NCBI RefSeq assembly: GCF_963169125.1
Contig: NC_084794.1
Span: forward strand, 73,629,665-73,693,664
Source: Humulus lupulus
Lineage: Eukaryota > Streptophyta > Magnoliopsida > Rosales > Cannabaceae
DNA length: 64,000 nt
Direction: 5' to 3'
Below are positions 22,436 to 34,052 of this stretch, piece by piece; position 1 is the stretch's first letter; each line of letters begins with the position of its first letter. A program made the translations under genes and the position numbers. Under the pieces are notes generated by a model, which was given only the letters and a program-made list of their open reading frames with translations, did not search any database and was not told where the DNA came from.

Positions 22436-24036
22436 TGTAAATCCTAAAATTGGCATATTTTATAGAAATATATTTTTAATTAAAAAATCATTTTTACTTT
22501 CCCTTTCTTGTGTTTTTTGGAATATCACTTTCCCTTTCTTGTGATTTTTGGAATATCACTTTCTCATTCTTGTGATTTTTGAAATATTCAAATTCCTTAT
22601 TTAGCTTAATTTATCACAATATAATTATAAAGGGAAGAAGATTTTGTTTATTTAAAGCATATAGTCTGTACTTACTCAAAATTGTTTCTGTAATATTTGA
22701 CTTTAAATTTTCGTGCAGCTCAAGATATTAAAATTCTGGAAACTGAATCTTTGATATAATTAATCATTATTTCTATCTTGAGAATTTTGATCCGACACAG
22801 GTATTAGTTGTCCCCACCAAGATCGTATCCGTCGGATCAGCATCTCTTAAAAAAGGTAATTCTTCATCAACTAAGAATATCTTCAAATATTCTTGCTTTT
22901 ATTAGGAGATTCTTTCTTAGCCTTTCTGAGCATGAAATAGACTCTATAAATAGGCTTCTAAGGCATTGAGAAAAATTGAACTCTTAGATGCATAATTTGT
23001 GAGTGTTTTGTAATATTTGTGAGAGTTTCTTATTTGTATTCAAGATCATAGTATTCATGTAATCTTGTGAAAAAATGAGTGTTTAGTTTTTGTGGTGAGT
23101 TTATACCACGTTCATGAGTGAATACACATTGTAATTTGAACACAACTTTTATAGTCTTTGAGAGAGGATATTTTACAAAGCCTTGCGTCCGGAGGATGCA
23201 AGCACTCACTGACCATTGAAGGGAGTTCAAGTGGTTGAGCGTTTCAATCAAGATCAGATTAGTGAAGAGAAGTACAACAAAGTTGCGGAAAATCTCAAGA
23301 GGGAGTCTTGTTTTGTTTAAGTCAATATTTTGTACGTGTGATTCTTTATTAATTGGTTTTATTCTTTGGGCATGGACCCAAGGATTAGGTTATCCGAAAG
23401 AGTTTCTGAACCTTGTAAAAATTCGCTGTGTTCTTTATTGTTTTTGCACTGTCTTTATATTGTGTTCAGTTTCTGTCGTGACAAGGTTGGATTCTGTCCC
23501 GACATAACTGAAATCTATTTCAACATTTAATTACCATTCTGCACCTTAATTAATTCACATGGTTTAATTAATTTGGTAATTACTAAAAACAAAATTTCAA
23601 TTGATATTTTTACAAAGCCTTGCGTCGGGAGGATGCAAGCACTCGCTGACCATTGAAGGGAGTTCAAGTGGTTGAGCGTTTCAATCAAGATCATATTAGG
23701 GAAGAGAAGTACAACCAAGTTGTGGCAAATCTCAAGAGGGAGCCTTGTTTTGTTTAAGTCAATATTTTGTACGTGTGATTCTTTATCAATTGGTTTTATT
23801 CTCTGGGCGTGGACCCAAGGATTAAGTTATCCGAAAGAGTTTTTGAACCTTATAAAAATTCGTTGTGTTCTTTATTGTTTTTGCACTGTCTTTATATTGT
23901 GTTCAGTTTCTGTCGTGACAAGGTTGGATTCTGTCCCGACAGAACTGAAATCTATTTCAACATTTAATTACTATTCCGCACCTTAATTAATTCACATGGT
24001 TTAATTAATTTGGTAATTACTAAAAACGGAATTTCA
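22436..24036 (+). repeat. 5' LTR of SIRE-like element with internal tandem duplication
   Basis: It starts TGTAAATCCTAAAATTGG and ends ATTTCA before the primer site. At about 1601 bp it is 435 bp longer than the 3' LTR (1166 bp), because the terminal part is present twice: about 23169-23605 and 23606-24036, offset 437. Each unit includes the TTTGTACGTGTGATTCTTTA and CTGTCGTGACAAGG blocks. The TATA box is at 22944. Confidence 0.9.
22944..22953 (+). promoter_or_regulatory. TATA box, SIRE 5' LTR
   Basis: CTATAAATAG, with an identical copy at the matching place in the 3' LTR (34562). Confidence 0.65.
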
Positions 24037-24038
24037 AT

Positions 24039-24053
24039 TGGTATCAGAGTGGG
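24039..24053 (+). promoter_or_regulatory. Primer binding site, SIRE-like element
   Basis: TGGTATCAGAGTGGG directly after the LTR: initiator-Met tRNA primer site, common in copia elements. Confidence 0.9.
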
Positions 24054-24117
24054 TCATTCATTTTTTAGTGCGATCTTGGTTTATTATGTTTGTTGTTCTT
24101 GTTCTTGCAATATCTTT

Positions 24118-25806
24118 TTTCACAGAAGGAGGCTCCATAACTCGCCCCCTTTTACTCAATGATTCTAACTATCCATATTGGAAAGTTAGAATGAGAGCCC
24201 TCATCAAATCTCAAGATGAAAAGACTTGGAGAGTTGTTTTGAGTGGTTGGACTCCTCCAGCAGAAAACAATGATGTAACTAAGGTAAGATCTGAACTTGA
24301 TTGGACTGATGCTGAAGATAAACTGTCCAGATACAATAATAAAGTATTACATGCTATTTTTAATGGTGTTGGTGAAGGTTACATTAAATTGATTTTTTTC
24401 ATGTGTTTCGTCCAAAGATCATTGGCAAATCCTTCAAACTCAATTTGAAGGAACTGCTGATGTCAAGCGTTCTAGGCTTGTTATGGTCACAACAAAATTT
24501 GAAAAAGAATGATAATGAAACCCTCACTGAATTTTATGAGAAATTGTCAGATATAGCTAACAAATATTTTGCTCTTGGTGAGAAACTTGAAGAGAATGTT
24601 TTGGTTTGAAAAATTGTTAGAGTTCTCCTTGACAGGTTTCAAACTAAGCTAACTGCAATTGAAGAAGCAAAAGATCTTGACAAAATAAAAGTAGAAGAAT
24701 TGATGGGTTCACTCCGAAATTTTGAACTAAACCAACAAATTAGACAAAAAGGGAAAGCAGAAGAAATCAAGGAGAAATCTATTGCCTTGGAATCTTCCAG
24801 AGAAAAAAAGGAAAGTTCGGATGAAGAGAATGATGAGATGGCTTTATTAACAAAAAAATTTCAAAAGTACACAAAGAAATTGGGAAACAAAAAGGCCATA
24901 TCCAAAAACCCAAAAGGTAATTTTTCTAAACCCTTTGAAACTAATAAAAAGGGTATTTAGTGCATGGAATGTGAATGATTTGGACACATTCAATCTGAGT
25001 GTGCAAAAACCTTATAGAAAAAGAAAGTCATGGCAGCCACTTGGAGTGATCAAGACTCTGAACAGAGTGATGAGGAAGAAAATAATGTTGCCTTAACTTC
25101 TGTTCACAAAGGTATGGTTTTTTCTTCTGTTGACTACAAGGATTTGTTATGCCTTAATAATTCTGTTCAGAATAATGAAAATTCTGACATTGACTCTAAT
25201 GATTCTGACTTAGATAAGGAGTCATTGAAATAGTCTTATAAAATAATGTATGATCAATGACTGAAAGTTTGCTGTGAGAGTTGATTAATGGCTAGCAATA
25301 ATAAGAAATCTGTTGAAAAAATTGAAGAACTTAAGATGATTATTGCTTCCAAAAATGATGAAATTAATTCTTTGAGTAAAGAAATTGATCTTATGCAAAA
25401 AGGTGTCAAAAAGCTTAATCTAAGATCTAAAGTTTTGGATGATATTCTCTCTGTAGGAAAAAAGGTTGCTGATTAGAGTGGATTAGGATCTAATGGATCT
25501 GAATCCTCAAGAAAAACGGTTTTTGTAAAATCCATGAATTATTCGTCTGTTGTGACAACTAACCGTTTTGCAGGAACAAGTCACTCTTCTGAGATCACAC
25601 AGTTGTCATCTGTCCCAACAGATCTACAACTAAATAAAAAATTTCCGAAGAAAAAGATTGGACAATTTGTACCATTTTGTCATTTGTGTGGTATGAAAGG
25701 ACACATAAGACCTAAGTGTTTTTCACTGTTAAATTTGTTTAAAAAGAATTATGTTAAACACTTTGGTAGCATGAATCAATTCTTGACCAAAATAAATTCA
25801 AAATAA
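24118..25806 (+). pseudogene. Copia gag (SIRE type)
   Basis: Gag forms the particle that packages element RNA. Seen in order: the N-terminal block RPLLLNDSNYPYWKVRMRAL with SGWTPP and AIFNGVGEGYIKLI (24140-24395), a frameshift near 24395, the UBN2-like middle EFYEKLSDIANKYFALGE (about 24525), an acidic/lysine-rich linker, a first zinc knuckle CMECE-stop-FGHIQSEC (24961-25002, stop inside), a coiled-coil-like segment (KIEELKMIIASKNDEINSL, about 25320), and a second intact CCHC knuckle CHLCGMKGHIRPKC (about 25678). At least one frameshift and six stops break the frame. Confidence 0.85.
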
Positions 25807-25842
25807 AAAACAATATGGGTCAAGAAAAATAACTTTGTTTGT

Positions 25843-28256
25843 TTGGCTACCTTTACTTGTCATAAAATACATGCATCTAGTTCATGGTACTTTGATAGCG
25901 GTTGTTCAAGACATATGACAAGTAATGCCAACATACTCACCAACTTCAAATCCTTGAATTGTGGAGTAGTACCATTCGGGGATGGAATGATAGGAAATAT
26001 TTTAGGTAAAGGTACTCTAAACATTGAAGGGTTACCAAAACTGAAAAATGTGCTTCTTGTTGATGGGCTGAAAGCCAACGTAATTAGCATAAGCCAAATT
26101 TGTGACCAATGTTTTCTTGTTAATTTTTCACATGATGAGTGTAATGTTATAAATCAAAGTGGTGACATTGTTCTTAAAGGTTCTCATTCTTTGGATAATT
26201 GTTACACACTCACACAAAAATTCACATGTCATGTGTCATCATCAAGTTTTAACAATACTGGTTTGTGGCTTGAAAAACTTGGACATATAAATTTCAAAAA
26301 CTTGAAAAAGATTGCTAATGCAAGTCTCATTCGTGGTATACCCAAGCTAGGGAAAGAATCACATGGTAAGTGTGAATCATGTTAATTGGGAAAACAGTTG
26401 AAAATTTCCCATAAAGCTTTATCTGATATTAATACTTCAAATATGTTGGAATTATTGCATATGGATCTCATGGGTCCTATACAGGTTGAAAGTATTAATG
26501 GTAAGAGATACATTTTTGTATGTGTGGATGATTTTTCTAGATTTACTTGGGTAGATTTCTTAAGAGAAAAATCAGCCACATTTGAAGCTTTTCAAACTCT
26601 CTGTACAAGACTAAGAGTTGAAAAAAATTGTAACATTAGAAAAATTGTAAGAATACGAAGTGATCATGGTAAGGAGTTTGAAAATTCTGTTTATGATGAA
26701 TATTGTAAATCTTTTGGAATTTTGCATGAATTTTCTGCACCCAAAACCCCAAACAAAATGGGGTAGTGGAACGGAAAAACCGTACTTTGCAGGAAATGGC
26801 CAGAGTTATGCTAAATAGCAAAAAACTCACAAAGAAATTGTGGGCTGAAGCAATTAACACCGCTTGTTACACAATTAATCGTGTTTTTCTGCGTCCAGGT
26901 ACAAATAAAACTCCGTATGGGATCTGGAAAGGTAGAAAACCCAATGTCAATTATTTTCATGTATTTGGGTGTCTGTGTTATATTCTTAAAGATCGTGAGA
27001 ATCTGGGAAAATTTGATGCCAAAAGTGATATGTGAGTTTTTCTTGGATATTCCACCAATAGTAGGGCCTATCGTGTGTATAACATGAGAACCCAAACTAT
27101 TATGGAATCAGCTAATGTGGTTGTTGATGATCTAAAACAAATTTCTGAGTACTCCCATGAGGAGGAAATTAACAGGTTCATTGATGTTCAACATCATAAA
27201 GAAATGACAGATTTGACAGCACAACCTTCAGAGGTGACAACAGCTACTGATGATGTATCAGACACTAATTCTGTCGCGACAACAACTGGACAAACAGAGA
27301 AGGAAAATCCAGTTATTTCTTCTGACTCCGTTAAAAAAGAACCATCAACCAGAGTAAAAAGGAATCACCCTTCTGATCTCATTTTGGGAAATCTTGAAAA
27401 TAGTATGGTCACTCGAAAGAGGTATGTAAACTTGGTTCAATTTGTTTGTTTTACTTCTACATTGGAACCAAAAAATGTGAAGGAAGCCTTAAATGATGAA
27501 TCATGGATCAATGCTATACAATAAGAGCTAGATCAATTCACAAGGAATGAGGTATGGATCCTTGTCCCTAGACCGAGCCATACTAATGTTATAGGTACGA
27601 AGTGGATATTTAAAAATAAAATTGATGAATTTGGGACCATAATAAGAAATAAAGCTAGACTAGCTGCACAGGGGTACACTCAAGTTGAAAGAATTGATTT
27701 TGATGAGACATTTTCCCCTGTTGTAAGACTTGAATCCACAAGATTATTGCTAGCTATTTCATGTGTTCTTGGTTTTAAACTATTCCAAATGGATGTCAAA
27801 TCTGCTTTTTTTAATGGATTTTTGAATGAAGAAGCTTATGTGGAGCAACCCAAAGGGTTTGAGGACCCTTATTGTCCTAATCATGTTTTTAAATTACAAA
27901 AAGCTTTGTATGCCCACGGGCTTGGTATGAGAGACTAACTCATTTTTTGGTCTCAAAGGGGTACAAGAGAGGGGGAGTAGACAAAACACTTTTTATCAAA
28001 AATGTTGATACAAATATTATGATAGCACAAATATATGTTGATGATATAGTGTTTGGTTCTAATAATGATTCTCTAGTGCAGGAATTTGTGAAACAAATGC
28101 AGGAAGAGTTTGAGATGAGCATGGTGGGAGAACTCAATTTTTTCTTAGGACTCCAAGTGAAGCAGTCAGACGAGGGAATTTTTATTTCACAAAGCAAGTA
28201 TGCCAGAAATTTGGTGAAGAGATTTGGACTCGATGCATCTAAACCTGCTAAAACTC
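25843..28256 (+). pseudogene. Copia pol, part 1: protease, integrase, RT N-terminus
   Basis: Protease active site WYFDSGCSRHMTS (about 25880). Integrase zinc domain LGHINFKNLKKI ... CESC (26278-26384). Integrase core D residues in LHMDLMGP (about 26457) and RSDHGKEFEN (about 26660), then the ERKNRTLQEMARVML block (26769), which contains the catalytic Glu. Reverse transcriptase starts with DESWINAIQ and WIFKNKIDEFG (27500-27630), continues QMDVKSAFFNG (about 27786) and carries the polymerase motif YVDDIVFGS (about 28035). Stops at 26383, 26764, 27033 and 27522 and a shift near 27930 break it. The frame then runs into the solo LTR at 28257. Confidence 0.88.
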
Positions 28257-28697
28257 TGTAGAGTCCAAGAACTTTACTTAGTTAGTTAGATAATAGTAGC
28301 AATAGTAATAGTTGTAGTATTTTTATGACTGTGGATTTTGGTTCAGACCGGGATTTAGTTGGACACTCGTGGTAACACTTGTAGATTTTATAAGTTTAAC
28401 CTATAGTTTTAAGAATATTAATTATAACCTAAGGTTTAATTAATATGACTGATTATGAAGGTGATATTTATTATAATATAAGGTTTAGATAAACCCAATA
28501 AGGAAATGACACTTGTCATATGTATGTTTAATAAATAAATTAAGTATTTTGAGGAATAAATTTAATAAGAGTAATATTTGAATATCCTAGGGTCTGCTAG
28601 CAGCTTTGAAATCGTTAGAGGACTTAGTCAAGATTGTTTACTCAATTCAAATTAGGCTGGAAAAGTGAAATTACGTGTATAATATTTCAGCGTATGC

Positions 28698-28832
28698 CGA
28701 TATATCGCAGCACTAGGGGGTGATATATCGCCATACAGGGATACGAAAAACACGTAACTTCGCACGACCACCTCGACGAGCCTCAGGCATATTAGCCCAG
28801 GCGATATATCGCCTACTAGGGGCGATATATCG
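28698..28832. repeat. CGATATATCG palindrome cluster, solo LTR
   Basis: Perfect copies at 28698-28707, 28802-28811 and 28823-28832, and TGATATATCG at 28721-28730. Confidence 0.85.
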
Positions 28833-29024
28833 ACTCATGTGCATGATTTTTGAATGTTTTTGAAACCGAGCTTAATTTATTCTTTAACCTCTTGATAAGT
28901 CCAGCATCTTTCTAACCGAGTCTTCAGCCTCTGCTGAATGATTATTCAAATATTTTTCAATTAAAAAGCCATTATTTTATTCAAATTAAATGAAGATCTT
29001 TTCATTCTTGAACTCTATAAATAG

Positions 29025-29034
29025 GACCTAGTAC
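29025..29034 (+). promoter_or_regulatory. TATA box in Tekay solo LTR
   Basis: CTATAAATAG in the conserved position. A lone promoter here would read rightward towards the RT/RNase H remains. Confidence 0.6.
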
Positions 29035-30183
29035 CCAGCCATTTATTCATTCATCAAGCTAAGTTCAGAGTCTGCAAGCTGCTAGGTTATTTTAGAGTGA
29101 TAAACACTTGGATTGGGGTTATAAGCTTTATCCTTATAAACTTAATAAACACTTGGGAAGTAAGGTTCATAGTATATTTCGGCTCGAGGTGTAGTTCTGT
29201 TATAAAAGCATTCGAGTTATTCCTTCTTCTAGTTCCTTTCTGTGTTATTCTTATAGTTTTTCTACTCAAAATCCTAACTCATATTCTTTATTTTGGTTAG
29301 GAATCTAAGATCTTGAACATAAGATTGTTCTTGGTAAGTATCTTTTCGATGGTATAGTTCGTTCATTTCACCCCTTTTCTTTAAGTATACTCACCTTTCT
29401 ATTATGGTTTTTAGGAGTGCTCCAAAGTCCCGATACTGTTCTCATATCCTGGTATATTGGTAAGGAAAATAGGATAGGATTTTATATGTTATATGTTATC
29501 TTATGATATGTTGTGTTATGAAATGTTATTGTATGTATGTTGGTAGACTTGTGCATATGACTTGTATAGCTAACAAGCCCCAATAAATTTATGGGCATAT
29601 GACTTGCTTAGCTAGCAAGCCCCACAAATCTAATGGGCATATGACTTGATTAGTTAACAAGCCCCAAGTAATGTGATGGCCATTGTAGCATTATAGTATA
29701 TATGACATATGTTTATGATACGCTTATGGAATATGTTATGACATGTTTTTAGCATATGATATGAATTTTATGAATATGATTTATGTTGTTAGATTTTCCT
29801 TGCTGGGCATTAGGCTCATTCCTTTATGTTTATATGTGCAGGAAAATAGCTATGGCGGCGAAAAGGTTCTTGGCAGCTTGGGGGTTGTGTATTGAGGCTG
29901 GATGGAATCGATGGACTGAGCGTTCGATTAGAGGATGAAGTCTTTAAGTCTTTAAATCATATTTTCTCTGTATTTTTCCACACTTAGTTTTGTAATTGAT
30001 TTATTTAGATCATGTTATGTTTTATTTTTAAAACAATGGGATCCCATATCCTAAACACATTTTTATGTATTCAAATATTTTTCTTTATCTAATAAAGTTA
30101 TGATGTTTTCATATGTACATTTTCTTATGATTAAGTATAATAGTTATTAATGGTCAAAGGTCTAGAATAGTTGGGTTGTTACA

Positions 30184-30907
30184 AACTCCCATGGGTACTA
30201 CTGTCAAATTATCTAAAGATGAGAATGGGAAGAAAGTTGATCCAACTCTTTACAGGAGTATGATTGGGAGTCTCCTATACTTAACTGCTAGTCGACCTGA
30301 CATCACTTATAGTGTTGGAGTGTGTTCACGTTTCCAAGGGAACCCCATAGAGTCTCATGTGACTATTGTGAAAAGAATTATTCTTTGCATCAATAATACT
30401 CTTGATTTAGGCATTTGGTACTCCAAAGAAACAAATTATAACTTTGTGTGTTATAGTGATGCAGATTGGGCAGGAAACACTGATGACCGCAAAAGTACAA
30501 GTGATGGTTGTTTTTACTTAGGAAACAATTTGGCCTCCTGGCATAGTAAAAAACAAAACTCCATCTCCTTGCCAACAGCCGAAGCTGAGTGCATAGCTTC
30601 TAGAAGCTGTTGTACTCAACTTTTGTGGATGAAACAAATGTTGGCAAACTATGGGTTTGATATTAAAACTTAAACCATTTTTTGTGATAATACAAGTGCT
30701 ATTAATATCTCCAAAAATCCTGTTCAGCACTCTCGCACCAAACATATTGACATTCTTCATCATTTTATTAGGGAACTTGTTGAAAACAAAACCTTGATTT
30801 TAGAATATGTTGAGACTAACAAATAAATTGCATATATTTTTACTAAAGCTTTAGACACGGTCAAATTTGATTCCCTCAAGAAATCCTTGGGGGTTTGTTT
30901 TATTTGA
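30184..30907 (+). pseudogene. Copia pol, part 2: RT C-terminus and RNase H
   Basis: Continues pol after the solo LTR: TPMGTTVKLSKDENGKKVDP, then the conserved YRSMIGSLLYLTASRPDI (about 30252), RNase H with YSDADWAGNTDDRKSTSDGC (about 30450), SLPTAEAECIA (about 30566), DNTSAINISKNPV (about 30685) and HIDILHHFIREL, closing near 30905. Acidic RNase H residues are visible in SDADWAG, AEAE and DNTSA. Stop codons at 30671 and about 30822 interrupt it. Confidence 0.88.
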
Positions 30908-31987
30908 AATTTCCAATAAATTGATTACCTTGCCTTGCTTATGTGTTTGTGTAAATCTCTTGTCCTGTTTGGAAGAAAATTGATGAGCATATATTTTTTT
31001 TTAATTTTAGAAAATGAACGTTATAAGTTTATACTTTGTGAGGAATAAAAAAAAACCATATTTGAAAAATTATAGACCATCTGATTTATATTTGATCAAA
31101 TCATTATGTTTGTTTTTGTATGAACATTCCTTAATCCAATTTCTTTTTAAGGCTCCATTTTGGAAAATAGCTACCTATACTGATGTATGAAAGCCGACAT
31201 TGCGTAAGTTGATACCAGGTAATTAGCAATTATATTGGAGGATACTCTACCAGTGTAAAGGGCTACCATCAGTATAAGAGTTATAGCCTCCATTATGGTT
31301 ACAATTTGAAAAAGGCTACAATTGCCAAATATGGGCAATGACCCTAGCTTTAAAAGGCCAAAAAGAAATGCCAAATTGATTACACATGCACACACATATG
31401 CCTGTTGACTAAACTAAGATTGTTGTAAGACTCATACATATAATGATTTGATTAAAATATGTTTTCTGATTGGTATATTTTTTTTCGAATTATGGTCACT
31501 TAGTATTTTAATTATAACTCATTTATCTAATTTGTGAAAAATATGGTTATCTTGTTTCTCTTGAACAGGACTTGACATTTACATGGACACATATGGTATG
31601 GCAATTAAACAAAATAAAATAAAATCTGTTTTTGACCGTGTATTTTTTTTTTAAAAAAAAAATCAAGTTTGAAAATTTAATTAATGCAACTTATTTGTTT
31701 TATCTCATTATATTCAAAATCATGCAAAAAGTTTCCCATTTTGAGGTGTGAAAGAATTTATTTTTTTAAAAAGGAGATATTTTGGCATTTATCACATTAA
31801 ATTCGGTTACCCATTTTTTCGTTACCCATTTTCAAACTTGCCTCATTTGTGCACCAAATACTCTATATATTCGGATTTCCTTTGGATGTTTCATTCTAAG
31901 TGTTTTCTTGTTTTTTTCTCTCATGTGTAACCAAAGTGGTTAGGGTTTTGTTCTTTGTGCGTTTCATTTGTTTCTCTCTTAGCAGCC
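30908..31987 (+). other. Spacer between pol and the extra ORF, copia
   Basis: About 1.1 kb of AT-rich sequence with no supportable coding frame. A spacer here is usual where SIRE-type elements carry a separate downstream gene. It could hold the signals for a subgenomic or spliced message, but none is identifiable. Confidence 0.5.
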
Positions 31988-33730
31988 ATGAAGACCCGAG
32001 GTCATGGTTCTGCCTCCAAATCTATGAAGTCTCAAAAGGAGACAGTTCCCACTGCCACTCCGCCTGTTCCAGCATCTATCCCTGCTGCTCACCTCCTACA
32101 GGCCGTCGACCCAAAACCACAACAAGAAATAAGGTTCTTGCTCTTTCAGGTCCTGCATGAGCTACTTTGATTGGGGCTACGAGTAAAGGAGTTACCTTTC
32201 CCAACCTTGATGCTTAGCAAAACCTAGCCTCGGCGGTTCCACTCGCCTCATCTGAAGGTCTAGTAAAATCTAAACATGTCTTGACTACAAGTCGTACACA
32301 ATCAGTCTCCATTAAAGCCGTGTCTGAGCCGTCTGAACATGACTCTGAATCGTCATTATCCCTTGATGTGTTGACACCCAAGGCAAAGGGAAAACGCAAA
32401 TCCAAAGCTGCTAGCTCAAAGAGAACCAAGAAGGCCAATGTGGCTCCAGCAAAAGGTGCTAGCTCCATCTCTGATTCATCTCCTTTATCCAAATTCAAAT
32501 TGAAGGCAAAAATCAACTTACCTCCTTTCACCTCATCGGAGGATGTTTCACCCGAAACGAAAGACTCACTGCCTGAGTTGGACCCTTCCTTGACCGAGCC
32601 AATTCCTGAAGTTCCTCTTGAAGATTTGGAAGAGGAGATTAAATCTGAAGAAGACCCATCAGAAACCACTTCTGTTGCATCTGACCCAAAGGGCACAACA
32701 CCATTGGCATTTCCCGAATTGTCTACCAAACTCACTAAACAAAAAGGTGCCCTTGTCTGTACTTCAGGTTCTTTCAAAGCTCATTCTCTTACATTCTGTT
32801 TTAATGGTAATGAGAAAAATATGCAATTTTATGAGCATTGTCACTTTATTAGTGAACGTAATTTCCTTTTTGCTCCTCATCGTGTTTTTGGGGTCTTACT
32901 TACTTTAGAGGAAAGAGGTTGGTTACGATCTTTGTCTGGCTTTGATGGGTTTGTGCCTCAGATAGTTAAGGCATTTTATGCCAATTTGAATGATGAGTTG
33001 TTTGATCACACTTCCTTTATATTTCATAAGGTGTATGTTAGGGGTCATTGGTATAAGTTTAGTCCTACTGAAATTTCTAAGGCCCTCAATCTCATTTATG
33101 TTGAGGTTGATGATTCTCTTGAGTTTGCAAAGGATCAAGTCTTGTCTGAATTGGTTGGTCAAGCTATGGTGTGGGAACTAAGAGCCTCTCTACGGGTCTC
33201 AGATCTTACTCACTATTATGGTGCACTCTTCACATTTGCAATGTTCAATTGGATGCCTACCACTCATTCCTTGACCATCACTCAAGATATGGCCTTTCTA
33301 TTGTTCAAAATTGGAACTAGTGTCACTATCGATCTTACTGCTATTATTTTTGATAAAATCATGCCCTTGAGTGGTGCCAAATGCAAGGGTCAATACTTGG
33401 TGTTTCCGCAAGTCATTTACAAGCTTTTGGACTCTCACCGTCCTTTAAAGAAGTCCCACGAGACTTTGTCTTCTCCTTTGGTTGGACTTGCCTACACTGT
33501 CAAAGCTGACCATGCTCCGTCAACAGCTCGAATAGGTCAAAGGCATTAATCTGGTTGGTTCTGGGTCTGGCGATGTCGAGCCTGACACCCCTGCTATCCT
33601 GACTACTCTCACTTCTGTCCAGACAGGAATTGCAAGTCTCTGTGAGCGGTTCACTAACATGGAGGATACTCAGCGCCAAATTCTTGCTTCGCTGGCAATC
33701 ATCAATGCATCTGCCACTCCTGCTCCATGA
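31988..33730 (+). pseudogene. Additional ORF in env position of SIRE-like copia (plant transposon-protein domain)
   Basis: From ATG 31988 (MKTRGHGSASKSMKSQKETV) to TGA 33728-33730, about 580 codons if two frameshifts (near 32130 and 33540) and a TAG at 32217 are ignored. The longest uninterrupted stretch is 32281-33547. The N-terminal half is Ser/Lys/Pro-rich and basic (PKAKGKRKSKAASSKRTKKA), then acidic. The C-terminal half has a globular block: ERGWLRSLSGFDGFVPQIVK, AFYANLND, VYVRGHWYKFSPTEISKALN, then a long helical region. That block resembles the family annotated as putative plant transposon protein (Transposase_32), from memory. I see no signal peptide, transmembrane segment or fusion peptide, so it is not evidently an envelope protein. 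Confidence 0.7.
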
Positions 33731-34038
33731 TGGTTACTGTTCCTGTCGATCTATTTTTATTTGCTTTTGATAAATGTAAAAGAACACTAAAAGTGTCTTT
33801 GTTTTTGGTTTCATTTTGTTTGTTCTTTGGCATTTTCTTAAACAACGAGGGGGAGAGAGTAACTATATTTTTGGTGCTTTGATTATGTTGTTTGACCTAC
33901 AGATTGTTTATTGTTTTTGTCATGTGCTTTGGTTATTTTGGGCAAGGGGAGTCATTTTGTGACTCTTGTGATTTTAAGCACTCACTTGTGTTATGCAGGG
34001 ATCTTTTAAAAAATAGACATGCTTTGTCTATAAAATTT
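33731..34038 (+). other. Copia 3' untranslated spacer
   Basis: Non-coding stretch between the additional ORF and the polypurine tract. It includes a local purine tract ACGAGGGGGAGAGAG (about 33845-33859), which may be a second, central-type polypurine tract. Confidence 0.45.
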
Positions 34039-34052
34039 CCAAAGAGGGAGAT
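34039..34052 (+). promoter_or_regulatory. Polypurine tract, SIRE-like element
   Basis: CCAAAGAGGGAGAT lies directly before the 3' LTR and is the expected primer for plus-strand DNA synthesis. Confidence 0.8.

Larger units (their letters stand above)
28257..30183 (+). mobile_element. Tekay-family solo LTR inside copia RT, perfect TSD
   Basis: It starts TGTAGAGTCCAAG and ends GGGTTGTTACA, flanked by AACTC on both sides (28252-28256 and 30184-30188). It is the same family as the LTRs of elements A and D, here in plus orientation, and has the TATA box (29025), three CATATGACTTG boxes (about 29552-29665) and four CGATATATCG-type palindromes (28698-28832). The copia frame resumes precisely after it (TPMGTTVKLS), so this is a clean insertion followed by LTR-LTR recombination. 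1927 bp. Confidence 0.95.

Noticed and set aside
23235..23986. Two similar ~90-100 codon open frames in the copia LTR
   Set aside because: They are copies of the duplicated LTR segment, recur in the 3' LTR, and have no start context or domain. They are LTR sequence that happens to be open.
32214..32777. A 187-codon open frame opposite the copia extra ORF
   Set aside because: It mirrors the Ser/Lys-rich region of the sense ORF (mirror frame of TCN/AAR codons) and shows no domain. The sense strand carries the recognisable block.
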